Positions 9,289 to 18,205 of a DNA stretch of 64,000 nt are shown piece after piece. The notes beneath the pieces are model-generated. The model worked only from the letters and a program-made list of their open reading frames with translations. It did not search any database and was not told the DNA's origin. This DNA is from Gammaproteobacteria bacterium (GTDB lineage Bacteria; Pseudomonadota; Gammaproteobacteria; Steroidobacterales; Woeseiaceae), in assembly GCA_022600955.1 (NCBI GenBank), contig JAHZJK010000030.1, positions 1 to 64,000 on the forward strand, given 5' to 3'. The position numbers and the translations under genes are program-made. Position 1 is the first letter of the stretch, and the number at the start of each line of letters is the position of its first letter.

Positions 9289-11165
9289 GTGTACTGATCA
9301 GCCCAGTTGTGAAACATCAGTATCGACCAAAGTACTGTGCTTCGATCGCGTTTTCGCGTGAAATGTTCATGCATTAGTCGTTGCACCGTCGTCGCGTCGA
9401 ACAGACCGTCTCGCTTAATGCGGTTTTCGGACAGGCTGTCTTCCAGCATCGGGCGAAGGTCCTCCCTGAGCCATCGGGCGACAGGCAGCGAGAATCCCAT
9501 CTTTTTGCGGTTAAGAATTTCATCGGGCAAATCGTTCTTGAAAGACTCTTTAAGGAACGATTTCTTGCGCAATCCGCGCAATTTAAAGCGCCCCGCCACA
9601 CCTGCCATGAACTCGACCAGGTCGTGGTCAAGATAGGGAACCCGCACTTCGAGTGATGCGGCCATGCTGGTACGGTCTGCAACGGCCAGCAAATCGTCGA
9701 CCATGTACGCCTGGATATCGATGCACAGCATGCGGTTAATGAAGTCGGCATCTGGCTGATCCGCTGCCATCTTGCGCATTATTTCCAATGCCGAATCAAG
9801 CTCAACGCGACGTTCCAAATCAGCTGTATATAGCGAGGCACGTTCATCACGATCCATCGGGCTAGAGAATGCAAAGAACCGCTCGACCTCTGGCAGCGCG
9901 GCGGACTTGACGAAACGCTTCGCCTGATCAATGGCTTTTACACCCCCCTCGGGCTCTGGCAAAGCATCCACCAGACGCTTTATTAACGTCTCCCGAACGA
10001 ATGACGGCGTCTTGCGGTACAAGTTCGCGATCTTCATACCCAGATGCCGCTGGTAGCCAGCACTCAACTCGTCCCCGCCCAGCCCGGACAGCGCAACCGT
10101 TACGCTCGATTTCGCACCTTTGCAGATCAGATAGTTTGGGACGGCTCCGCTATCACCAAGTGGTTCATCAAACGTCTCGGCCAGAGTCTGCAATGTATTG
10201 CTTATGTCCGGTTCAATGATAATTTCTTCGTGGCGGGTACCGTATCGAGCAGCTACGGTTTTGGCGGCCTCTCGCTCATCAAACTGATGATATTCGGAAG
10301 GAAAACCAAGCGACAAAGAATGAATGTCCGCGCCAGCTCGAGACATACTCGCGACCAGGGCGCCAGAATCGACACCGCCAGACAAGAACACGCCAAGCGG
10401 AACATCGGCGACAAGTTGTCTGGCGACCGCTGTATCGAATCGCTGTCTGAACTCCTCAATCAGGTCATTCTCACTTCGATCCTCGAACGGCTGAGATTTC
10501 AGCGACCAGTAGCGACTGATCTCAATCGGGCGACCAGGAGTTTTTACCAACGTACAACCGGGCGGGAGTTTCCGGATGCCCTCGAACATTGTCCGTGGGG
10601 CCGGCACATACAAAAGTGAGAAATACTGATCCAGGGCGACGTGATCGATCGCCCGATTCACACCCGGCACTTCCAGCAAACTCTTGATCTCGCTCCCGAC
10701 GACCAGCCCATCCGCGGTCTCCGCATAGTGGAATGGCTTGATCCCCAGCCGGTCCCTCGCCATGAATACCCTGCCCGATTCGCGCTCGTGTATTGCGAAC
10801 GCGAACATGCCATTGAGCTGCTGGACAGCATCCGCGCCATACTCCTCGTACAGGTGGACGACAACTTCGGTGTCAGACTCCGTTTCGAACCGGTGACCTT
10901 TGGCTTCCAGCCCATCCCTGAGCTCTCTATAGTTGTATATCTCTCCGTTGAAAACGATTGCCAACGATCGATCAGCATTGAAAATAGGCTGATCGCCCGT
11001 CGAAAGGTCTATTACACGCAACCTTCTCATGCCTAAGGCGACCGGCCCCGCGATATGGTACCCACCCGAATCCGGTCCACGATGAGTGATACGGTCGCAC
11101 ATCGCACGAATCAGGTTTTCGCCCGCCGCTTTTTTGTCGTTGATGATTACACTTATGCCGCACAT
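9285..11165 (-). CDS. AsnB-like glutamine-dependent amidotransferase 1
   Basis: A 626-residue asparagine-synthase-type enzyme. The start is placed at the ATG giving MCGISV because Cys2 must become the N-terminal nucleophile of the glutaminase domain; the open frame upstream to 11,273 is ignored. Glutaminase motifs are HRGPDSGGY, FNGEIYNY and ESDTEVVVHLYEEYG. The synthetase half has the PP-loop LSGGVDSGALVA (about residue 290) and GLGGDELSAGY. In polysaccharide loci, such enzymes usually convert a sugar uronate to the uronamide through an adenylated carboxylate, with ammonia from glutamine, rather than making asparagine. Exosortase-A loci carry a characteristic paralogue. Its 3' end overlaps the GT2 gene by 4 bp. 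It is divergent from the sulfotransferase gene across 170 bp. Family is firm, substrate inferred. Confidence 0.9.
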   Translation of the reverse strand: MCGISVIINDKKAAGENLIRAMCDRITHRGPDSGGYHIAGPVALGMRRLRVIDLSTGDQPIFNADRSLAIVFNGEIYNYRELRDGLEAKGHRFETESDTEVVVHLYEEYGADAVQQLNGMFAFAIHERESGRVFMARDRLGIKPFHYAETADGLVVGSEIKSLLEVPGVNRAIDHVALDQYFSLLYVPAPRTMFEGIRKLPPGCTLVKTPGRPIEISRYWSLKSQPFEDRSENDLIEEFRQRFDTAVARQLVADVPLGVFLSGGVDSGALVASMSRAGADIHSLSLGFPSEYHQFDEREAAKTVAARYGTRHEEIIIEPDISNTLQTLAETFDEPLGDSGAVPNYLICKGAKSSVTVALSGLGGDELSAGYQRHLGMKIANLYRKTPSFVRETLIKRLVDALPEPEGGVKAIDQAKRFVKSAALPEVERFFAFSSPMDRDERASLYTADLERRVELDSALEIMRKMAADQPDADFINRMLCIDIQAYMVDDLLAVADRTSMAASLEVRVPYLDHDLVEFMAGVAGRFKLRGLRKKSFLKESFKNDLPDEILNRKKMGFSLPVARWLREDLRPMLEDSLSENRIKRDGLFDATTVQRLMHEHFTRKRDRSTVLWSILMFHNWADQYT

Positions 11166-11335
11166 GGCGGTGAGAATATCACGCCCCAACACAATATCCT
11201 GCAAACATGCGTCACACTCGGACACGGACTTGCGTTCCACTTTCGGCAGACAATACCCGGCCGAAATTCGCATTTATTATTATCACCGCCTACACTCTAA
11301 TCTCTGTTGCTAATTACAATTGCGGTCAATAAAAC

Positions 11336-12121
11336 ATGCGCAAAAACGTCGTCGTAGTCGGTATGCCGCGGTCGGGAACAAGCCTGACGGCGTCAATCTT
11401 TGCCAATCAAGGCTATTTCCTCGCCGAAGACAGCGAGTCTGAGCTTCGAGAGGGGGATTCGGACAATCCGGACGGATATTTCGAAGCACGCTCATTAGTA
11501 GAGGCTAATGCCCGAATCCTGGACAGGGCCGGGTACGCGCACCACAATACCTGGCTCTACGAAGCGATTGGCGAAGATGAGGCCAATGCCATTGGCAAAC
11601 TTGAGCACTTGCAGGAAGACCGCGATCTTTTAAAGACTTACGACGAGAGCGCACCGTGGGTGTGGAAGGATCCGCGCCTGTGCTACACGCTCGCGTACTG
11701 GTGGCCGCTGTTTGATCATTCGACAACGCGTGTTTTGCTGGCACGAAGAAGCCCCGATCAAATCTGGAACAGCTTTGTAAGATTGGGTTGGCGCGAAGAT
11801 TCAACGGCAAACAAGGACGACGTCTACGGTAGAATTTCAAACCATTTATCCGCCGCGAAGTCGACTATCGAGTTGCTTGAAATACCGTTCATCGAAATAG
11901 ACTATTCAGAGTACGCCAGCCAACCAAAGGCAGTTTCTGCACGCATCAATGCTTGCATGAGTACTGACACAACGCCCGCTGATCTCGGCTACCGGAGTCG
12001 ATTCAACCACAGCGGAAAATTTGGATCGGTTGAGCGAATCGCCAGAAAGCTGGTATCTGCAATTCCGCAGAATTTGCGCAAAGCTCTCAAGCGGGCAATA
12101 CCCGGGAAAAACCTCGAATAG
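11336..12121 (+). CDS. Sulfotransferase family protein
   Basis: A 261-residue P-loop protein of the PAPS-dependent sulfotransferase type. The 5'-phosphosulfate-binding loop is VVGMPRSGTSLTASIF (PRSGTS at 11-16). The 3'-phosphate-binding region is RVLLARRSPDQIWNSFVRLGW (about 133-153), with Arg and Ser as expected. WVWKDPRLCYTL (about 108-119) is the typical middle motif of bacterial carbohydrate sulfotransferases. It probably sulfates a sugar of the exopolysaccharide. No signal peptide. It starts a short + strand island with two small unknown genes (18 bp, then a 4-bp overlap), inserted in a stretch otherwise read on the - strand. No good ribosome binding site is visible before the ATG. Confidence 0.85.
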   Translation: MRKNVVVVGMPRSGTSLTASIFANQGYFLAEDSESELREGDSDNPDGYFEARSLVEANARILDRAGYAHHNTWLYEAIGEDEANAIGKLEHLQEDRDLLKTYDESAPWVWKDPRLCYTLAYWWPLFDHSTTRVLLARRSPDQIWNSFVRLGWREDSTANKDDVYGRISNHLSAAKSTIELLEIPFIEIDYSEYASQPKAVSARINACMSTDTTPADLGYRSRFNHSGKFGSVERIARKLVSAIPQNLRKALKRAIPGKNLE

Positions 12122-12139
12122 GCGATTTTGCCTGAATAG

Positions 12140-12658
12140 ATGCGAACAGCGGCAGCCCTCGTAATGAAAATAAGCATAAAATGGTTATTGGTTGGCTACG
12201 TTGCCGCTATCCTCGTTTGCGTCGGTTGGAAAGCCCGTTATGCCTTCGCAGGCAGCGGGAGTTCTTCAGCATCAGTATTTGAGGCGGTAGCCGTCACGAA
12301 CGGTGACAGCACCGGTCATGACAAGCAGATTATCGAGGATGCTCTCCAATTACTCACGAGCGTTCCGAACTGGACGCAGAATGACGACGAATTTTGCGTG
12401 CCTGGTCGACCCCTGACGCTGTATTGCGCGCTGGCGATATCTGCGAAAGCTAACGGCCGGAACCTTTCTCCAGCCGACAACGTCATAGCGCGTGTCAATG
12501 ACACGATACTGGCTATGGCGGCGAATCCGGATGACTACCCCTCGCCTGCAACAAAGCCGTTTGCGGTCATCCTGGCATTTAACAATCACGCGTCGAGCGA
12601 CCGAGATTCCGTGATTGATATCCTGGCTCAATCGCTTACAGATGTTGAGCCACGATGA
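12140..12658 (+). CDS. Unknown membrane-anchored protein A, DUF6197-like
   Basis: A 172-residue protein with one N-terminal membrane helix (about 13-30) and a soluble domain facing the periplasm. The domain shows W78, C86 and C96 nine residues apart (CVPGRPLTLYC), then ALAISAK and later AFNNHAS (FNNH 147-150), followed by an acidic helix. This pattern, W..then a C..ALA helix, then a short N-N/D motif near the end, recalls the DUF6197 family of small unknown proteins; that match is from memory and unverified. The next gene is a divergent paralogue with the same spacing of W and both Cys. ATG at 12,164 is an alternative start that shortens the cytoplasmic tail. It overlaps the next gene by ATGA. 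The two cysteines could form a disulfide in the periplasm. Function unknown. Confidence 0.7.
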   Translation: MRTAAALVMKISIKWLLVGYVAAILVCVGWKARYAFAGSGSSSASVFEAVAVTNGDSTGHDKQIIEDALQLLTSVPNWTQNDDEFCVPGRPLTLYCALAISAKANGRNLSPADNVIARVNDTILAMAANPDDYPSPATKPFAVILAFNNHASSDRDSVIDILAQSLTDVEPR

Positions 12659-13140
12659 GAAACGCGCGCTTACATGCTGTTTTCAGAGCCACCTTTTCGC
12701 TGGCACTGGGATTTGTTGCGACGCTATTCGCGGTTGTCGCAGTTGTAAAAATCACACCCCTTGTATTTGCGCTCGATCCACTAAGTCCAATAGAGGTGCA
12801 GCGCCAGTTGCGCGTTCTTCATATTGTGCGCTCAGAACTCCGGTCGGATTTCGAGTGGGACCAGCAAGACAATCGCGTTTGCATCGATGGGATGCCAACA
12901 AGCCTGTTCTGCGAACTTGCCAGAGCCAGCATCAGAACGATCGGACACTATCAACATGATAGCGCTGCAATGCGGTCTGTAAGAAACGTGATTGATGCCA
13001 GGTATCCTGACAGGTGGACAGTGCATCCCATCATGGACTTCAACAATCACAGCGACACCAGCCGTGCAGATCTTAAGGAAGTGATAGACGAGAGCATCGC
13101 GACACTGGATGCACTACTCGTCGACAGAGAGGCAAATTAG
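12655..13140 (+). CDS. Unknown membrane-anchored protein B, paralogue of A
   Basis: A 161-residue protein with a hydrophobic N-terminal helix (about 13-33) and a periplasmic domain. It shares with the preceding protein the order W68, C76, C86 (CIDGMPTSLFC) followed by ELA, then DFNNHSD (FNNH 129-132) and a final helix. W-to-C spacing (8) and C-to-C spacing (10) are identical in both. Overall identity is low, so this is an old duplication. The ATG overlaps the previous stop (ATGA), so the pair is translationally coupled and probably forms a heteromer. Located between a sulfotransferase and a convergent glycosyltransferase, it may help glycan modification or export; this is guesswork from context. 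Confidence 0.7.
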   Translation: MRNARLHAVFRATFSLALGFVATLFAVVAVVKITPLVFALDPLSPIEVQRQLRVLHIVRSELRSDFEWDQQDNRVCIDGMPTSLFCELARASIRTIGHYQHDSAAMRSVRNVIDARYPDRWTVHPIMDFNNHSDTSRADLKEVIDESIATLDALLVDREAN

Positions 13141-13168
13141 CTCGTGAACTACTTGAGCTGGCGGCAAA

Positions 13169-14362
13169 TCAGGTACTAAGCAAAGACTGATAGATTTCAT
13201 CATAGCGGCGCACAAGGAAGTTCCAGTCCCGCTGCGTCTCCACCCAGTCCCTGCCTTGTTTACCGAACTTTTGCCTCAGGTCTTCGTCATCTACGAGGCG
13301 CTCAATCTGCGCCGCAAGGCGCTCGACATTGCCGGCTGGAAAGGTCAGACCTGTGACGCCGTCATTGACCAATTCGCTAATACCACCAACATCCGAACCG
13401 ACCACCGCTTTCTCCATCGCCATTGCTTCAAGCGGTTTCAGCGGTGTAACAAGGTCCGTAATTCGCATCTTGTGGCGTGGATATGCCAGCACGTCAATTA
13501 CCGAGTACAGCCCTTCAACTTGCTCAGATGGCACGTGGCCTGGATGAAGTATCTTGTCAGACAAGCCGTATCTCTCCGCGGCAGCACGACATGCCTCATA
13601 AGTAACGCCACGCCCAACGATCAAGCCGCGGACATCGTCTCGCCCACCATTGATGAGCTTCGCAATCGCCTCAACCAGGTCGGTGACGCCTTCGAAGCCA
13701 AAGAACGTACCGATATAGCCGACGACGACTTTTCCGTTCAGACCGAATCTTTCCAGCGTCTCGGCGTCTGGAGACTGCCGCGAAAAGCGGCTCGCATCGA
13801 CTCCGTTCGGCACGACAAAGAGTTTCTCCTCACTCAGCCCACGCGAAACGAGATCCCGCCTGAGTCCCTCACAGATACAGACAACGGCATCAACACGCCG
13901 CATCAGGAACGTCTCCGCGCCACGCGTCATTTTGTAACGCAACGACGACTCCGATATTGCGCCGCTTTCGACGCTCGCATCCTCCCAGAGACTCCGCATT
14001 TCATAGACACACTTAAGTCCCAGCTGCCTTGCAGCCAGCCATGTCGGCAATCCAGTCAGAATCGGGCTGTGGGCGTGCAGAACTTCTGCACCTTCAAGGC
14101 GCGCCACCTCGAGAATCCGCTTGCGGAATCGATGCATTTCCATAAGGGGAATACCAGATTGCGCCGCCGGTCCTGATGAACGGTAGTACTTGATATCGTC
14201 AATCACCTCGCATTCGACATCGCTATCGTTGTATTGACGCGATGATGTCAAAACGATCGGTTCATGGCCCGCCGCGCGTTGAGCATTGACGATCGCTCTG
14301 CTACGTGACGAGTATCCAGAGATAATCGGTGCTGATGAGTCAAGCAAGTGGAGAATTCGCAT
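13169..14362 (-). CDS. Glycosyltransferase family 4, exosortase-A-system type
   Basis: A 397-residue GT-B enzyme. The N-terminus MRILHLLDSSAPIISGYSSR and VNAQRAAGHEPIVLTSS resemble the glycosyltransferase family that travels with exosortase-A EPS loci, from memory. The donor-binding half has VVGYIGTFFGFEGVTDLVEA (about 215-234), LIVGRG, YPRHKMRITDLVTPLKPLEAMAMEKAVVGSDVGG (positions about 305-338) with the EX7E-type glutamate in LKPLEAMAME, typical of retaining GT4 transferases. It works on the cytoplasmic face, adding one sugar to the lipid-linked repeat. It converges with unknown protein B (28-bp gap) and is divergent from AsnB-like 2 across 282 bp. Donor sugar unknown. Confidence 0.87.
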   Translation of the reverse strand: MRILHLLDSSAPIISGYSSRSRAIVNAQRAAGHEPIVLTSSRQYNDSDVECEVIDDIKYYRSSGPAAQSGIPLMEMHRFRKRILEVARLEGAEVLHAHSPILTGLPTWLAARQLGLKCVYEMRSLWEDASVESGAISESSLRYKMTRGAETFLMRRVDAVVCICEGLRRDLVSRGLSEEKLFVVPNGVDASRFSRQSPDAETLERFGLNGKVVVGYIGTFFGFEGVTDLVEAIAKLINGGRDDVRGLIVGRGVTYEACRAAAERYGLSDKILHPGHVPSEQVEGLYSVIDVLAYPRHKMRITDLVTPLKPLEAMAMEKAVVGSDVGGISELVNDGVTGLTFPAGNVERLAAQIERLVDDEDLRQKFGKQGRDWVETQRDWNFLVRRYDEIYQSLLST

Positions 14363-14581
14363 CGAAATTGGCGGCCCGGATGGTCAGTGGTTAGCGTTCC
14401 TAATCATACTCTGAAAGTCAAGGATGCCACGTGCAGACCGCGTAAATCTTAAGCCAGAGCCGAAAAGGTTCGAAAACTGTGTGGTGCCTCTAATTGTCTT
14501 TCGTGACTGGTTTCACACAACAGCTGCCTGAGCCCGACAGATAGTGAAAGCTGGTTGCGGACGCATGCGGCCGGGTGCAAA

Positions 14582-14610
14582 ATGAAGCCAGCCGAATCAT
14601 ACGGCTTCAT
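14582..14610 (+). promoter_or_regulatory. Perfect 8-bp inverted repeat in the leader of AsnB-like 2
   Basis: ATGAAGCC (14,582-14,589) is mirrored by GGCTTCAT (14,603-14,610) around a 13-base loop, ending 34 bases before the start codon. An alternative inner pairing AGCCG/CGGCT uses overlapping bases. No T-run follows, so it is not an intrinsic terminator. It could be an RNA leader hairpin or a protein-binding palindrome. Inference only. Confidence 0.4.
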
Positions 14611-14644
14611 GCGCTTTCGACTGCTCGACTCCAAAGAGGACTAT

Positions 14645-16594
14645 ATGTGCGGCATTAACGGCATCGCGCTCGCATCTGCGAGCAAAGCAAAACTCGATGA
14701 GTCGACCCTGGTCAGGATGCGTGATGTGCTACACCACCGGGGGCCTGATGACTCAGGGCATGTCATTGATGGGCCGATCGGCCTGGCCCACCGGCGCCTC
14801 AGCATTGTTGATCTCGAATCGGGTCAGCAACCTATAAAAGACCAGAGTGGCAGCATTCACCTGGTATTCAATGGCGAAATCTACAATCACGAAGACTATC
14901 GAAACAAGCTTGAAGCGCTTGGACACACGTTTCAGACAAAGTCTGATACCGAGGTCATCCTGCACTTGTACGACGAGTATGGTGAGGCCTGTGTAGATCA
15001 CTTACGCGGCATGTTCGCGTTTGCGATCTGGGACGCTCGAAAATCCAGGTTGTTTATTGCACGCGATCGCCTGGGCATAAAACCGCTCTATTACCACACC
15101 GGCGAAGATGGATCCCTGTACTTCGCGTCAGAAATAAAGGCCATCCTTGCCGCTAATGTTACCGACGCCAGAATGAACGTCGCTGTTCTTCCAGACTTGC
15201 TAACCAACCTGTCACCAAGTGCTGAAGATACTCTGTATCAGTCGATACAACGATTGCCCGGCGGCTGCACGCTGACCTGGCAGGACGGCAAGCTCGACAT
15301 CCAAAGGTACTGGGATGTCACCTTCAGCGGTGAGCGCAAGTCATCTGCTGGCAGCGAAAGCAAACTCATAGAAGAATGGCGGGGAAAATTTGAAGACGCG
15401 GTATCATCGCATTTGATGTCCGACGTCCCGGTCGGGGTCTTGCTATCAGGCGGAATCGATTCGACAGCCATTGCTGCGATGATGCGCAAAAACATGCAGG
15501 GCAAGGTACACGGTTTCTCAGTCGCATTCGAAGACAAGTCCGCGAACGAACTGCATTATGCGGGCGTGGCGTCGAAGGCGTTTGAACTGGACGCACACGT
15601 TGTAAAAATGTCGTCATCGGAGTACTTCGAGTTACTGCCAAGAATGATCTGGCACGAGGATGAGCCAATCGCCTATCCCGCCAGCATTCCGCTTTTTCGC
15701 GTCTGCGAACTAGCGTCGGAACACGTGAAAGTCGTACTGACTGGCGAAGGGGCCGACGAATTGATGGCCGGCTACGGTCGTTACCCTCGTACGGTCTATA
15801 ATTTCAAACTGGGTCAATATTACAAGCGGCTCACCCCAGCCGCTCTTCGCCGTGCAATATCCCGGCTTGTATCGCGGGCCCAGGGAAACCGCGTGGGTCA
15901 AAAACTGTCCCGGACGTTCCTGCAGCGGGAGCTTGGACTTGAGCAGCTGTATTTTGACAATTTTTCAGCTTTTTCAAATGACGAATTGCATCGAACGTTG
16001 TCTGCAGACCTTAAGGAATCTATCGGGGCCATTGACCCCTATCGTCAACATGCGAAGCTCGCCGCTGCAGCCGGAAGCCCTGAATTGCTCGACAAGATCC
16101 TGTACGTAGATATGTGGACCTACCTCCATGAGCTACTGATGAAACAGGACCAGATGAGCATGGCGGCGTCAATAGAGAGCCGCGTGCCATTTCTCGACAG
16201 GGAGCTTGTGGAGTTTACGACGCATTTGCCAACAAACATGAAGCTGCGGCGCCTGACAACCAAGTACGTCTTACGCAAGGCCATGGAAGGCGTAATCCCC
16301 TCCGAAATCCTGCACCGACCCAAGATGGGATTCCCAGTACCTCTGGCGACCTGGTTTCGCCAGAAGCACTCGAATTTGCTTGATGAATTTGTTCTGGGTG
16401 AGCGATTCCGAAGCAGAAACATTCTTGATAATCACTTCATAGAAACCGTTTGCCGCAACCACAGAGAACAAGTATCTGACAATTCGCAAACACTGTGGGG
16501 GTTGCTGAATCTGGAAATCTGGCTACGAATCGCCATCGACGGTGAGTCTCACGAACTGGTTGGCGACCGAATTCGTGAACTCAATTCAAACTAG
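14645..16594 (+). CDS. AsnB-like glutamine-dependent amidotransferase 2
   Basis: A 649-residue asparagine-synthase-type enzyme starting at the ATG of MCGING, so that Cys2 is the glutaminase nucleophile; the start is backed by a strong ribosome binding site AAGAGGA 4 bases upstream. Motifs: HHRGPDDSGH, FNGEIYNHEDY, KSDTEVILHLYDEYG, then the PP-loop LLSGGIDSTAIAAM and TGEGADELMAGYGRY. Near the C-terminus, SRVPFLDRELVEF and RPKMGFPVPLATWFR are family hallmarks. It is the only one of the four paralogues on the + strand and stands alone between divergent and convergent neighbours, with its own leader. The likely task is amidation of a uronic acid in the glycan, as for other AsnB homologues in O-antigen loci, but cellular asparagine synthesis is not excluded. 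Confidence 0.9.
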   Translation: MCGINGIALASASKAKLDESTLVRMRDVLHHRGPDDSGHVIDGPIGLAHRRLSIVDLESGQQPIKDQSGSIHLVFNGEIYNHEDYRNKLEALGHTFQTKSDTEVILHLYDEYGEACVDHLRGMFAFAIWDARKSRLFIARDRLGIKPLYYHTGEDGSLYFASEIKAILAANVTDARMNVAVLPDLLTNLSPSAEDTLYQSIQRLPGGCTLTWQDGKLDIQRYWDVTFSGERKSSAGSESKLIEEWRGKFEDAVSSHLMSDVPVGVLLSGGIDSTAIAAMMRKNMQGKVHGFSVAFEDKSANELHYAGVASKAFELDAHVVKMSSSEYFELLPRMIWHEDEPIAYPASIPLFRVCELASEHVKVVLTGEGADELMAGYGRYPRTVYNFKLGQYYKRLTPAALRRAISRLVSRAQGNRVGQKLSRTFLQRELGLEQLYFDNFSAFSNDELHRTLSADLKESIGAIDPYRQHAKLAAAAGSPELLDKILYVDMWTYLHELLMKQDQMSMAASIESRVPFLDRELVEFTTHLPTNMKLRRLTTKYVLRKAMEGVIPSEILHRPKMGFPVPLATWFRQKHSNLLDEFVLGERFRSRNILDNHFIETVCRNHREQVSDNSQTLWGLLNLEIWLRIAIDGESHELVGDRIRELNSN

Positions 16595-16603
16595 AATCAT
16601 GAA

Positions 16604-18205
16604 TCAGCCCGACTTGCGTACCCGATGCTGAAAGTCGGTCACCTGGATTCCATTCATCTCATTATAGGTATGCAACGATACGACTGAGCGATCCTCAACC
16701 GGCTCAAAGCGCTTCCACACCTGTTCTCTGTAGCGAGTTTTCGTGAGCTCAATGATCTCACAAAAATTCAGACCATAGCCGTAGTGCGGTGCGCAGTTCT
16801 GAGACGGCCGAATCAACTTGTCCTTATGCGAAAACACGCGACCTGCTGGTCGCGATGTCCGGACGTCCGAGACCACAGGATTTTCAGGATGCGACGTCCA
16901 CTCCTCCGCAACAGGTGAATCTGCATAAAAAAGGTACAGTTCGTCCCAAGGTGATACCGCATCAATAGAACTCACGTTAGCAAATAACCAATACGTTTCG
17001 TTGTACTTGTGAATCGTCACATCGACAAAACGCTGGCCGGAGAACAGGGTTCTCTCAAGCTGCCATGCATCCGGAAATCCCGTACTTCGATAAAGATCAA
17101 CGGTACGGTTATCATACGATTCCGGAATCATATAGACCTCGCCCTCAAACTCGAAAACGAACGGATAGGACAGATGGAAATCCTTTGCCATCGCGGTGAC
17201 AGGCTTTCCGACAAAACCATTTTCATCGATTTCTACCGCCAGTATTTCTCCGCGATTCGTGCGGTATTGCAATTCCTCAAAGAATAGATAACTTTTTCCT
17301 TTGTACTCAAACAGGAATGGATCAGCCCAAAACCTGTCCTGTGGAGGAATCAGCTTCGTAAAGTCTGAAAACCGGTCTGGTAAATCCTGTGAGTACCGCA
17401 TAGCCAGGATCCACTGCTGCTTGAAAAATACATCTCCAAATTTACGCCGCAGTTTTTCCGCAAACTTGCACACCAGCATGGCTGCGTATCGTATGTTCGA
17501 GACTTTTCGAACAGATAAATCCGGAGCTGGCTGACGATACTCCAGTAATGCATCAGGGTTCAGTTGCAATGCTGCCAATATGCGCGGAATGTAGAATGCT
17601 GCTTTCCAATAGTTCGGAATGATATTCGCCGCGACAGACATACTCTCGGTACATGAGGTCGATGAGTAAAGTATGACGCCAGCGTCATCCTGCGTACGCC
17701 GGCGGCGTAAAAACGACTCGGTGACTGCTTGACTTGTGAGTACTTCGTAATGCCCGGCAATCTCACTTAAGTTCGTGCGTGAAGACCCGACGACAATATC
17801 CCACACACCGAGTCGAGCGCAGTCGAACAGTTCGGCAGGCAGCTCTGACTCGACAAGCGTGACGAGCATGTCACAAGCCAGTGGTGCAGTATCCGATTTC
17901 TCGCTGCAAAACGTCACGGCCTCATCAACGCTGATTGTTGTGGCTCTGACCCGCCCCAGTTCAACCTGGCCAAGCGGGTCTTCGCTCAATGGCTGAGAAC
18001 CGATCAAGAACCGCTCAAATCGCTTCAGACAGCGACTCAACAACCCTGCGTCCGCAGGCTGTGCCGTCGCTCGTTCATCTGTATCGACACGAACAACGAA
18101 AGCGATACTCGCCAGCGACTCTGACATAACTGCATCAAGCATGCGGTCCGCCCACGCAGGAACCATATTCGAATCGACGACCAGTCCGAGGCGAATCTCA
18201 CTCAT
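16604..18205 (-). CDS. GINT1-like transferase with formyltransferase-like N-domain and beta-propeller
   Basis: A 533-residue two-domain protein. Residues 1-205 resemble the formyltransferase fold seen in glucosamine inositolphosphorylceramide transferase-like bacterial proteins: ARLGVWDIVVGSSRT, then EVL..AVTESFL, DDAGVILYSS and PNYWKAAFYIPRIL. The usual histidine/aspartate of the formyltransferase site (an H-H-G-D-like segment after GVW) is replaced by IVVGS, so formyl transfer by this domain is doubtful. Residues about 245-533 form a five-bladed propeller with FWADPFLFEYKGKSYLFFEE, LSYPFVFEFEGEVYMIPES and RPSQNCAPHYG, typical of GINT1-type and GH43-like folds. The start at 18,205 overlaps the upstream GT4 stop (ATGA). 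It probably transfers or binds a sugar on the lipid-linked glycan. Domain call is good; activity is uncertain. Confidence 0.75.
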   Translation of the reverse strand: MSEIRLGLVVDSNMVPAWADRMLDAVMSESLASIAFVVRVDTDERATAQPADAGLLSRCLKRFERFLIGSQPLSEDPLGQVELGRVRATTISVDEAVTFCSEKSDTAPLACDMLVTLVESELPAELFDCARLGVWDIVVGSSRTNLSEIAGHYEVLTSQAVTESFLRRRRTQDDAGVILYSSTSCTESMSVAANIIPNYWKAAFYIPRILAALQLNPDALLEYRQPAPDLSVRKVSNIRYAAMLVCKFAEKLRRKFGDVFFKQQWILAMRYSQDLPDRFSDFTKLIPPQDRFWADPFLFEYKGKSYLFFEELQYRTNRGEILAVEIDENGFVGKPVTAMAKDFHLSYPFVFEFEGEVYMIPESYDNRTVDLYRSTGFPDAWQLERTLFSGQRFVDVTIHKYNETYWLFANVSSIDAVSPWDELYLFYADSPVAEEWTSHPENPVVSDVRTSRPAGRVFSHKDKLIRPSQNCAPHYGYGLNFCEIIELTKTRYREQVWKRFEPVEDRSVVSLHTYNEMNGIQVTDFQHRVRKSG

